From CAYNQN01 sp964530525 (GTDB lineage Bacteria > Actinomycetota > Acidimicrobiia > Acidimicrobiales > Acidimicrobilacustridaceae): a DNA stretch of 13,476 nucleotides. The position numbers were made by a program, and so were the translations under genes. The stretch lies in the NCBI GenBank assembly GCA_964530525.1, contig CAZHBH010000059.1, positions 1-13,476 of the forward strand, in the 5' to 3' direction. How positions within the stretch are numbered: position 1 is the stretch's first letter; each line of letters starts with the position of its first letter. Positions 6,596 to 13,476 of the stretch are shown in pieces. A model generated the notes under the pieces. That model saw only the letters and a list, made by a program, of their open reading frames with translations. It had not been told where the DNA came from and did not search any database.

Positions 6596-7092
6596 CGCTC
6601 GACGCGGGCCGGGCCCCCGAGCGCGAGATCGTGGGCGACATGCTTCGTCGCGGGGTCTGGGCCATGCCCGTGCTCGTCTTGGCCTTCGGGCTGATGTGGG
6701 GCTGGGCGGGGGCCCTCTCGACCCTCTACGGCATCGCCATCGTCTGCGTGAACTTCACGCTGGCGGCCACCATCAACTCCTGGGCGGCCCGCATCTCGCC
6801 AGCGGTGCTGGGAGCCGCCGCAATGTTCGGCTTCCTCCTGAGGCTCGGCCTCATCTTCCTGGCCGTGCTGCTCGTGCGCGAGGCCTGGTGGGTGTCGCTG
6901 ATACCCCTGGCGCTGACCATAGTCATCACACATCTCGGCCTTCTGTTCTGGGAGATGCGGTTCGTCTCCGCCTCCCTGGCCTTCCCCGGTTTGCGTCCGG
7001 GTGCGGCCAGCGCACAAGCTCCCGGCGCGAACGCGCCGGGAAGCCCGTCGCGTCCTTCACGCCTTTCACATGAGGAGACCCCCGCGCCGTGA
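6580..7092 (+). CDS. atpI: ATP synthase protein I
   Basis: AtpI is a membrane chaperone that assists c-ring assembly of the F1Fo ATP synthase. The 170-residue product has four hydrophobic segments at about 26-45, 47-66, 74-98 and 104-125. The family stretch GWAGALSTLYGIAIVCVNFTL joins the first pair. The C-terminal 35 residues are Pro/Ala/Gly/Ser-rich, look disordered and are encoded partly by a strong hairpin at 7018-7044. GTG 6580 is chosen because AGGAGG (6571-6576) precedes it, though at only 3 nt spacing, and because the longer frame upstream is out-of-family. It overlaps the end of atpZ, implying coupled translation. The equivalent gene in M. tuberculosis is Rv1303, also between wecA and atpB. 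Confidence 0.85.
   Translation: MATGVALDAGRAPEREIVGDMLRRGVWAMPVLVLAFGLMWGWAGALSTLYGIAIVCVNFTLAATINSWAARISPAVLGAAAMFGFLLRLGLIFLAVLLVREAWWVSLIPLALTIVITHLGLLFWEMRFVSASLAFPGLRPGAASAQAPGANAPGSPSRPSRLSHEETPAP
7018..7044 (+). promoter_or_regulatory. Very stable RNA hairpin inside the 3' end of atpI
   Basis: CCCGGCGCG (7021-7029) is the exact reverse complement of CGCGCCGGG (7032-7040), separated by AA. In RNA this would be an 8-bp stem with a GAAC tetraloop. T7020-A7041 adds a pair, and GC (7018-7019) can pair with GC (7043-7044) past a one-base bulge. It lies within atpI codons for PGANAPG, about 50 nt before the atpI stop. A pausing, processing or transcript-stability role is possible. Confidence 0.5.
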
Positions 7093-7169
7093 CCTTCTTC
7101 GGCAAGCTGCCACCGGCAACCGGCCGCCCCGCTCGCCCGAGCACCCTTGAGGGAGGGGCACGACCGTGA
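7089..7169 (+). CDS. Candidate 26-codon ORF between atpI and atpB
   Basis: A GTG at 7089 overlaps the atpI stop (GTGA). The frame runs 26 codons to a TGA at 7167-7169, which overlaps the atpB GTG start in the same way. AGGAGA (7073-7078) lies 10 nt upstream and serves no other gene. The peptide begins MTFFGKLPPATGRPARP and is basic, Pro-rich and not membrane-spanning. About 19 of 26 third positions are G or C, lower than the flanking genes appear, so it may be only a device to carry ribosomes from atpI to atpB, or chance. Confidence 0.3.
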   Translation: MTFFGKLPPATGRPARPSTLEGGARP

Positions 7170-7927
7170 TCGCTCTCGAGTTCCCACCGATCGAGCTCAT
7201 CGTCGAGTGGCCGAGCTTCATCGGCGGCGACAACTGGTACGGCTTCAACAAGATCGCTCTCATCAACGTGATCGCGGTGGTGGCCACCAGCCTTCTGTTC
7301 GTGCTCGCCCGGAAGGGCGCACTCGTGCCTCGCGGGGCCCAGAACCTCGCCGAGTCGTCGGTGGCCTTCATCCGCGACGGCGTAGTCATGCAGACCATCG
7401 GGCCCGACGGCATCCGCTACATGCCCTTCCTGGTCAGCCTCTTCTTCTTCATCCTCATCGGGAACCTCTTCGAGATCATCCCGTTCTTCCACATGCCGGC
7501 TAACGCCCGCATGGCGTCCCCTCTGCTCCTGGCGCTGATCACCTGGCTCTTCTTCATCGCCGTCGGCGTCAAGCACCAGGGCCCGCTCAAGTACCTGAAG
7601 AGCGCGCTGTTCCCACCGGGGGTCCCCAAGGCGCTCTACCTCCTGGTCACGCCCATCGAGTTCATCTCCACGTTCATCGTGCGGCCCTTCTCGCTGGCGG
7701 TCAGGCTCTTCGCCAACATGCTGGCGGGCCACATCCTGCTGGTGACCTTCAGCGTGCTGTGCATCACCCTGTTCAGCCTGACGCTGCTGTTGCTGGTCCT
7801 TCCGTTCTCGTTCTTCATGCTCGTGGCGCTGACCGGCTTCGAGCTGATGGTGGCCTTCCTGCAGGCCTACATCTTCACGATCCTCGCTGCCGTCTACATC
7901 GGTGGCGCCATGCACCCCGAGCACTGA
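7166..7927 (+). CDS. atpB: F1Fo ATP synthase subunit a
   Basis: Subunit a forms the two proton half-channels beside the c-ring. The 253-residue protein has the usual five to six hydrophobic helices. The key segment FSLAVRLFANMLAGH carries the essential Arg at 180. The last helix, GFELMVAFLQAYIFTILAAVYI (about 224-245), carries Glu226 and Gln233 at the expected channel positions. GNLFEIIPF (99-107) is the conserved loop region. GTG 7166 has the RBS GGGAGGGG at 7151-7158, 7 nt upstream. It opens the structural gene series (a, c, b, b', delta, alpha, gamma, beta). The gap from atpI is 73 nt and is filled by a possible small ORF. Confidence 0.96.
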   Translation: MIALEFPPIELIVEWPSFIGGDNWYGFNKIALINVIAVVATSLLFVLARKGALVPRGAQNLAESSVAFIRDGVVMQTIGPDGIRYMPFLVSLFFFILIGNLFEIIPFFHMPANARMASPLLLALITWLFFIAVGVKHQGPLKYLKSALFPPGVPKALYLLVTPIEFISTFIVRPFSLAVRLFANMLAGHILLVTFSVLCITLFSLTLLLLVLPFSFFMLVALTGFELMVAFLQAYIFTILAAVYIGGAMHPEH

Positions 7928-7930
7928 CGG

Positions 7931-7964
7931 TTTCGGCAAACCCAAATAGGAGAATCACACCACC
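7931..7964 (+). promoter_or_regulatory. A-rich translation initiation region of atpE
   Basis: The 37-nt gap between atpB and atpE is unusually A/T-rich for this window. It contains GGCAAACCCAAATAGGAG, with AGGAGA at 7948-7953, 11 nt before the ATG. In E. coli the atpE leader is an unstructured translational enhancer that supports the high copy number of subunit c. A similar role is inferred here. Confidence 0.45.
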
Positions 7965-8249
7965 ATGAGCCTTCTCTCGACGATCAGCATCCTCGCCCAG
8001 GAGGGCGCGGGCACCGCTGCCGACGCAAAGGCAGCAGCTGCTGCCACCGGCGCCGGCATGGCCTACGGCCTCGCCGCCATCGGCCCGGGCATCGGCATCG
8101 GCTACCTGGTAGGCCAGTCCGTCCAGGCCATGGCTCGCCAGCCCGAGGCCGCCGGCATGGTCCGCACGACGATGTTCCTGGGAATCGCCTTCACCGAGGC
8201 GCTCGCCCTCATCGGGTTCGTCGTCTTCATCCTCCTCAAGTTCGTCTGA
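7965..8249 (+). CDS. atpE: F1Fo ATP synthase subunit c
   Basis: Subunit c forms the rotating membrane ring. The 94-residue product has an Ala/Gly-rich N-terminal segment of about 30 residues that is longer than in many homologues. The hairpin follows: helix 1 carries AIGPGIGIG (38-46), the polar loop is ARQPE (57-61), and helix 2 carries the proton-binding Glu78 in FTEALALIGF. The position occupied by Gln in Na+-type rings (GxGQG) is Ile45, and the residue after Glu is Ala rather than Ser/Thr. This predicts H+ coupling. The N-terminus MSLLSTISILAQ is hydrophobic and followed by Ala-rich sequence. Whether it is trimmed is unknown. Confidence 0.97.
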   Translation: MSLLSTISILAQEGAGTAADAKAAAAATGAGMAYGLAAIGPGIGIGYLVGQSVQAMARQPEAAGMVRTTMFLGIAFTEALALIGFVVFILLKFV

Positions 8250-8306
8250 GCCGGCCATCAACGACCAGCGACGACCGACCGCTGAGCAACGAGCAAAGGA
8301 GACGGC

Positions 8307-8876
8307 GTGGGCAGCTTCCTCGCCATCATCGCCCAGGTGAGTGACCTCAACGGGTCTGAGCTCCTGGACGAACCCGCCACGAGCAACCCGATCCTCCCCA
8401 CGGCCAACGAGCTCTTCTGGGCTGCGTTGACCTTCTTCATCCTGTGGGCGTTGATGAAGTGGTTGCTCTTGCCGCCCATCATGAGGGCCATGCAGGCGCG
8501 CTCCGACAAGGTGCGTGGCGACCTGGAGGCAGCCGAGGGCGCCAAGAAGGAGGCGTCGGAGAAGCTGGTGGCCTACGAGGAGAGCCTGCAGGGCGCTCGG
8601 GCCCAGGCGGTGCGCACCATCGAGGCGGCGCGGAGCGAGGCCGAAGCCGAGCGCCAGCAGGTGGTGTCTGCTGCCGAGGCCGAGGTGGCAGCGCAGCGGG
8701 CCGCCGCCGCGGAGGAGATCGCTCGCGCCAAGGAGCGGGCGACGGCAGAGCTGACAGCGAGCGTGGCGGGCATAGCGGTGGACGCCGCCGAGGCCGTCAT
8801 CGGCCGCCAGGTCGACCGCGAAGCCCAGACCCAGGTCGTCGAGGACTACGTGAACCGCGCCGGTTCCAAGAGCTGA
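8307..8876 (+). CDS. atpF: F1Fo ATP synthase subunit b
   Basis: This is one of two b-type peripheral stalk subunits. The 189-residue product has a short N-terminal segment, NPILPTANELFW, then one membrane helix at about 36-55. PPIMRAMQAR follows, then a long Ala/Glu/Arg-rich coiled coil to the end. The LP before the helix and the PPI just after it match mycobacterial AtpF (b). The C-terminal VAGIAVDAAEAVIGRQVD is similar to the same region of the next gene, showing that the two are paralogues. GTG 8307 is preceded by AAAGGAGA (8295-8302), with spacing about 5. It is 57 nt after atpE and 22 nt before the b' gene. Confidence 0.94.
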   Translation: MGSFLAIIAQVSDLNGSELLDEPATSNPILPTANELFWAALTFFILWALMKWLLLPPIMRAMQARSDKVRGDLEAAEGAKKEASEKLVAYEESLQGARAQAVRTIEAARSEAEAERQQVVSAAEAEVAAQRAAAAEEIARAKERATAELTASVAGIAVDAAEAVIGRQVDREAQTQVVEDYVNRAGSKS

Positions 8877-8898
8877 GCACACAGGAGAGCAGGTAGCC

Positions 8899-9438
8899 AT
8901 GCAGAACCCCGTGCTCCTAGCCGCCGAGGCCGGAGCCGAGAACGCACCGATCCTTCCCCACGACTTCAACGAGGTCATCTGGGGATCGCTCGCGTTCATC
9001 ATCGTGTTCGCCTTGATCATCTGGAAGGGCGGGCCGGCCATCAAGGGCATGTGGAGCGGCCGCATCGAGCGGTTCGAGGGCGAGCTCAGCTCGGCCGCGA
9101 GCGCTCGTGCCGAGGCCGAGTCGTCTCTGGCGGACGTCGAGAGCCGCATCGCCAACGCAGAGGCCGAGCGTGAGCGGATCCTCGCCGAGGCGGACCGCAA
9201 CGCCGAGGCGGTGCGCGCCCAGCTGGCCGAGCGAGCTGCTCAGGACGCCGCCGACGTGCGGCGACGCGGGGTGGCCGACATCGAGGCGGCGAAGGCCCAG
9301 GTGGCCGCCGACCTCAGCTCGGAGCTCGCAGACCTGGCGGTCGGGGCAGCCGAGGCCGTCGTGGCCAACAGCCTCGACCAAGCCGCCAAGGAGGACCTGG
9401 TGGAGCGCTACATCGCCAGCGTGGGAGAGAGCCGATGA
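8899..9438 (+). CDS. F1Fo ATP synthase subunit b' (second b-type stalk subunit)
   Basis: This is the second peripheral stalk subunit, 179 residues. APILPHDFNEVIW leads into a membrane helix at about 26-43. A highly charged Ala/Glu/Arg coiled coil follows, ending in LAVGAAEAVVANSLDQ, which parallels the end of the preceding b. It lacks the PPI motif after the helix. By position it corresponds to the b' part of the mycobacterial b-delta fusion, but here the delta gene is separate and overlaps by 4 nt (ATGA). ATG 8899 has AGGAGA at 8883-8888. A b/b' heterodimeric stalk is inferred, as in cyanobacteria and photosynthetic proteobacteria. Confidence 0.93.
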   Translation: MQNPVLLAAEAGAENAPILPHDFNEVIWGSLAFIIVFALIIWKGGPAIKGMWSGRIERFEGELSSAASARAEAESSLADVESRIANAEAERERILAEADRNAEAVRAQLAERAAQDAADVRRRGVADIEAAKAQVAADLSSELADLAVGAAEAVVANSLDQAAKEDLVERYIASVGESR

Positions 9439-9959
9439 GCGAGCGCTCCGACCTCTACGCAGATGCGTTCCTGGCGGTGCTCGCCGCCGAGGGTGGCGTC
9501 AACGAGCGCCAGGACGAGCTCTTCCGGGTCGCCCGGGTGATCGAGGGCAACGAGGAGCTCCGCAGCGCCCTGTCGGATCCCCACATCCCGGCGGCAAAGC
9601 GCCAGCAGATCGTGGAGGACCTCCTCGAGGGCAAGGCGGGGCCCGCCACGGTCGGTCTCGTGTCGCTCGTGGTGGCCACCGGAAGGATCAAGGACCTCTC
9701 CGAGATCGTCGACTCCCTCCTCGCCCTCACCGCCGCTCGCGGAGAGAAGGTCGTCGCTCAGGTGCGCTCCGCGGTGGAGCTGACCGACGACCAGCGTCGG
9801 CGCCTGGCCGAGTCCCTGAAGGCCTCGACCGGCAAGGACGTGGACGTGATCGTGGTGGTGGACCCATCCGTGATGGGTGGGCTCGTGACCCAGATCGGCG
9901 ACACCGTCATCGACGGCTCCATCCGTGCCCGACTCTCGAAGCTCCGTGAATCGTTCTGA
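9435..9959 (+). CDS. atpH: F1Fo ATP synthase subunit delta
   Basis: Delta (OSCP-like) joins the tips of the b/b' stalk to the top of the alpha3-beta3 head. The 174-residue length is normal. The N-terminal helical domain begins YADAFLAVLAAEGG. The C-terminal signature DPSVMGGLVTQIGDTVIDGSIRARL is intact, with GG and the DGS turn. The ATGA overlap with the b' gene and GGAGAG (9424-9429) upstream indicate coupled translation. In mycobacteria this domain is fused to a b' sequence in one polypeptide; here it stands alone, without the extra linker seen in that fusion. Confidence 0.96.
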   Translation: MSERSDLYADAFLAVLAAEGGVNERQDELFRVARVIEGNEELRSALSDPHIPAAKRQQIVEDLLEGKAGPATVGLVSLVVATGRIKDLSEIVDSLLALTAARGEKVVAQVRSAVELTDDQRRRLAESLKASTGKDVDVIVVVDPSVMGGLVTQIGDTVIDGSIRARLSKLRESF

Positions 9960-9988
9960 AGAAGTCCAATTGACTGGGAAAGGCCACC

Positions 9989-11659
<1,671 letters not shown>

Positions 11660-11662
11660 GCC

Positions 11663-12676
11663 ATGGCAGGCGGTCAGGAGCGCATCCTTCGTCGACGGAT
11701 CAAGACCGTCGAGTCCACGAAGAAGATCACGCGCGCCATGGAGCTGATCGCCGCCACGCGCGTCGCCAAGGCCCAGGAGCGAGCGAACGCGGCGCGGCCC
11801 TACAGCGAGGAGATCACCAACGTGATCTTCGATCTCGTGAGCGTGGGGGCCGGGACCAGCCACCCGCTCATGCGGACCTATCCGGAGGCCCGCAAGGCCG
11901 CGCTGATCGTCGTGACCTCCGATCGAGGCCTGTGCGGTGCCTACAACAGCACCATCATCCGGCTTGCCGAGGCGGAGCTGCAGGCCCGACGCCACGACGG
12001 CGAGGACTACTCGCTCATCCTCGTGGGCAGCAAGGCCGTGAGCTACTTCAAGTTCAGGGGCTTCCGCATCGACGCGCAGTTCACGGGCGTCACCGACCAA
12101 CCCACCTACGACGACGCCAGGGCGATAGCAGCCACCGTGCGGGAGCGCTTCGCCAGCGGCGAGCTGTCCAGCGTCGACCTGGTCTACAGCCGGTTCATCT
12201 CGGTGGGGACCCAGCGCCCGGTGGTCCGTCGCTTCATGCCGCTCGAGGTGCAGGAGGAGCCCACCGAGGGCTCGGCTGCACCGGGCTCCCTCGGAGGTGC
12301 GCCCGCTGGGCCACCGGCCGAGCTGGAGTACGAGCCCTCGCCCACAGGCATCCTCGACGTCTTGCTCCCGCGCTACGTGGAGGCTCGCATCTTCTCTGCC
12401 CTGCTCGATGCGTCGGCTTCGGAGCACGCCGCTCGTCAGCGCGCCATGAAGTCGGCCACCGACAACGCCGAGGAGCTCAAGACCACCCTCACCAGGATCA
12501 TGAACCGCGCCCGCCAGGACGCCATCACCACCGAGATCATGGAGATCGTGGGCGGAGCGGAGGCCCTGAAGGCCGGGAAGGGCGATGCCGAGGACATCCT
12601 CGTCGACCACCTCTTCCCAGAGCACATCTTCGAGCAGCACCTCGACAGGCTCGACCACGCGAGGTCGCTGCACTGA
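11663..12676 (+). CDS. atpG: F1Fo ATP synthase subunit gamma with C-terminal extension
   Basis: Gamma is the central rotor shaft. The N-terminal helix GGQERILRRRIKTVESTKKI and MELIAATRVAKAQ are typical, and SDRGLCGAYN (86-95) is the Rossmann-domain motif. The C-terminal helix RAMKSATDNAEEL continues to EIMEIVGGAEAL, where most family members stop (about residue 302). This protein instead continues 35 residues to 337. A Pro/Gly/Ala-rich insert lies at about 196-222, in the area where mycobacterial gamma has its own loop. Total length is well above the usual 290-305. ATG 11663 is 3 nt after the alpha stop with only a distant GGGAG (11644-11648), so coupling to atpA is likely. Codon third positions stay GC-rich through the extension, so it reads as real coding sequence. 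Confidence 0.96.
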   Translation: MAGGQERILRRRIKTVESTKKITRAMELIAATRVAKAQERANAARPYSEEITNVIFDLVSVGAGTSHPLMRTYPEARKAALIVVTSDRGLCGAYNSTIIRLAEAELQARRHDGEDYSLILVGSKAVSYFKFRGFRIDAQFTGVTDQPTYDDARAIAATVRERFASGELSSVDLVYSRFISVGTQRPVVRRFMPLEVQEEPTEGSAAPGSLGGAPAGPPAELEYEPSPTGILDVLLPRYVEARIFSALLDASASEHAARQRAMKSATDNAEELKTTLTRIMNRARQDAITTEIMEIVGGAEALKAGKGDAEDILVDHLFPEHIFEQHLDRLDHARSLH

Positions 12677-12768
12677 TGGGGCCTGAAGACCACCCACGCA
12701 CGCCAGCCGGAACCGGGCTGCCCGCCGCTAGATCGACGCACTGACGCGCACAGGAGACAACTGGAGCC

Positions 12769-13476
12769 ATGACCGTCACAGAGAACCAGGACCCCACCAC
12801 CACAAGCCTCGCAGAGGGCAGGGTCGTGGCCATCGCCGGCCCGGTGGCCGACGTGGAGTTCCCACGCGGCACGCTGCCCGACATCAACACCGCCGTCCAG
12901 ATGACGGTCTCGGTGGACGGCAAGGACGTGCTCATCACCGCCGAGGTCGCCCAGCAGATCGGCGACAGCCGCGTGCGGGTGGTGTGCATGCAGCCCACCG
13001 ACGGCCTCACCCGGGGCACGCCGGTGCGCAACACGGGTCGTGGGATCTCCGTGCCCGTGGGCGATGCCGTGCTCGGGCACGTCTTCAACGTGCTGGGCGA
13101 GCCGCTCGACGTACCCTCCATAGAGGGCGTGGCCGACCGCTGGGACATCCACCGCGAGCCGCCGGACTTCGACACGCTCGAGCCCAAGGCTCAGATGTTC
13201 CCCACCGGGATCAAGGTGATCGACCTGCTCACTCCGTACGTGGCGGGCGGGAAGATCGGACTCTTCGGTGGTGCCGGTGTGGGCAAGACCGTGCTCATCC
13301 AGGAGATGATCAACCGAGTCGCCACCCAGCACGGTGGTGTGTCCGTGTTCGCCGGGGTGGGCGAGCGCACTCGTGAGGGCACCGACCTCTGGATCGAGAT
13401 GCAGGAGTCGGGCGTCATCGAGAAGGCCGCCCTGGTCTACGGCCAGATGAACGAGCCGCCAGGGGTGCGCCTCCGG
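12769..13476 (+). CDS. atpD: F1Fo ATP synthase subunit beta, N-terminal part
   Basis: Beta is the catalytic subunit. Only the first 236 codons are in the window; the frame is open at the right edge. Visible are the N-terminal beta-barrel (GRVVAIAGPVADVEF), FNVLGEPLD near 106-114, PTGIKVIDLLTPYVAGGKIG near 145-164, Walker A GGAGVGKT at 167-174, VGERTREGTDLWIEM at 197-211 with the catalytic Glu in GERTREG, and YGQMNEPPGVR near 224-234. ATG 12769 has AGGAGA at 12752-12757. The 92-nt gap after gamma is the longest between atp structural genes here and shows no clear ORF or hairpin. The catalytic DELSEED end and atpC lie beyond the window. Confidence 0.97.
   Translation, partial: MTVTENQDPTTTSLAEGRVVAIAGPVADVEFPRGTLPDINTAVQMTVSVDGKDVLITAEVAQQIGDSRVRVVCMQPTDGLTRGTPVRNTGRGISVPVGDAVLGHVFNVLGEPLDVPSIEGVADRWDIHREPPDFDTLEPKAQMFPTGIKVIDLLTPYVAGGKIGLFGGAGVGKTVLIQEMINRVATQHGGVSVFAGVGERTREGTDLWIEMQESGVIEKAALVYGQMNEPPGVRLR

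Noticed and set aside
7965..8249. Sodium-coupled c-ring
   Set aside because: The Gln of helix 1 and the Ser/Thr next to the helix 2 Glu that bind Na+ are replaced by Ile and Ala.
7875..9200. 441-codon open frame on the minus strand across atpE/atpF
   Set aside because: It is a shadow of the c, b and b' genes, with biased composition and no domain.
12566..12676. Frameshift as the cause of the gamma C-terminal extension
   Set aside because: Third positions stay GC-rich in the current frame and neither alternative frame gives an early stop, so a real extension is more likely, though resequencing would settle it.
12703..12719. Inverted repeat AGCCGG/CCGGGCT between atpG and atpD
   Set aside because: Only about 4 bp can pair with a usable loop, and there is no U-tract.

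Overview
This is a GC-rich (roughly two-thirds GC by eye) stretch of bacterial chromosome in which every supported gene lies on the + strand. The order rho - rpmE - prfA - prmC - low-molecular-weight phosphatase - glyA - wecA-like transferase - small hypothetical - atpZ - atpI - atp structural genes points to Actinomycetota. The wecA-then-atp arrangement matches mycobacteria, while phosphatase-then-glyA recalls Bacillota. Free-standing b' and delta subunits, the H+-type c subunit and frequent GTG/TTG starts suggest a deep actinobacterial lineage such as Acidimicrobiia. That class assignment is inference.

Region 1 (1-4529) is a translation and one-carbon block. It holds the 3' end of rho, ribosomal protein L31 of the zinc type, release factor 1 overlapping it by 20 nt, the release-factor methyltransferase PrmC, a YwlE/LMW-PTP phosphatase and serine hydroxymethyltransferase. 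Genes from rpmE to glyA are tightly packed and probably co-transcribed. The tsaC/sua5 gene that usually follows prmC is absent here.

Region 2 (4530-6280) holds a polyprenyl-phosphate sugar-1-phosphate transferase of the WecA/TagO type (cell-envelope polymers). A strong GC hairpin follows, then a small five-cysteine conserved protein of unknown function. A second short hairpin and the best promoter-like element in the window come next, probably the start of the atp transcription unit.

Region 3 (6281-13476, running off the end) is an F1Fo ATP synthase operon: atpZ, atpI, a, c, b, b', delta, alpha, gamma and the first half of beta. Subunit a has its essential Arg, and subunit c has its carboxylate with no Na+ ligands, so the enzyme is predicted to be proton-coupled. 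Epsilon (atpC) would be expected past the right edge.

Most of the window is conserved core genome; I see no mobile element, CRISPR array, tRNA, rRNA or defence system. The most unusual features are a 35-residue, histidine-spaced C-terminal extension on gamma, a Pro/Gly/Ala-rich insert in gamma, and an acidic C-terminal tail of about 50 residues on alpha. There are also a very stable hairpin inside the end of atpI, a 26-codon ORF fitted exactly between atpI and atpB, a phosphatase whose conserved first strand begins before any standard start codon, and a recurrent motif at the glyA and wecA starts.
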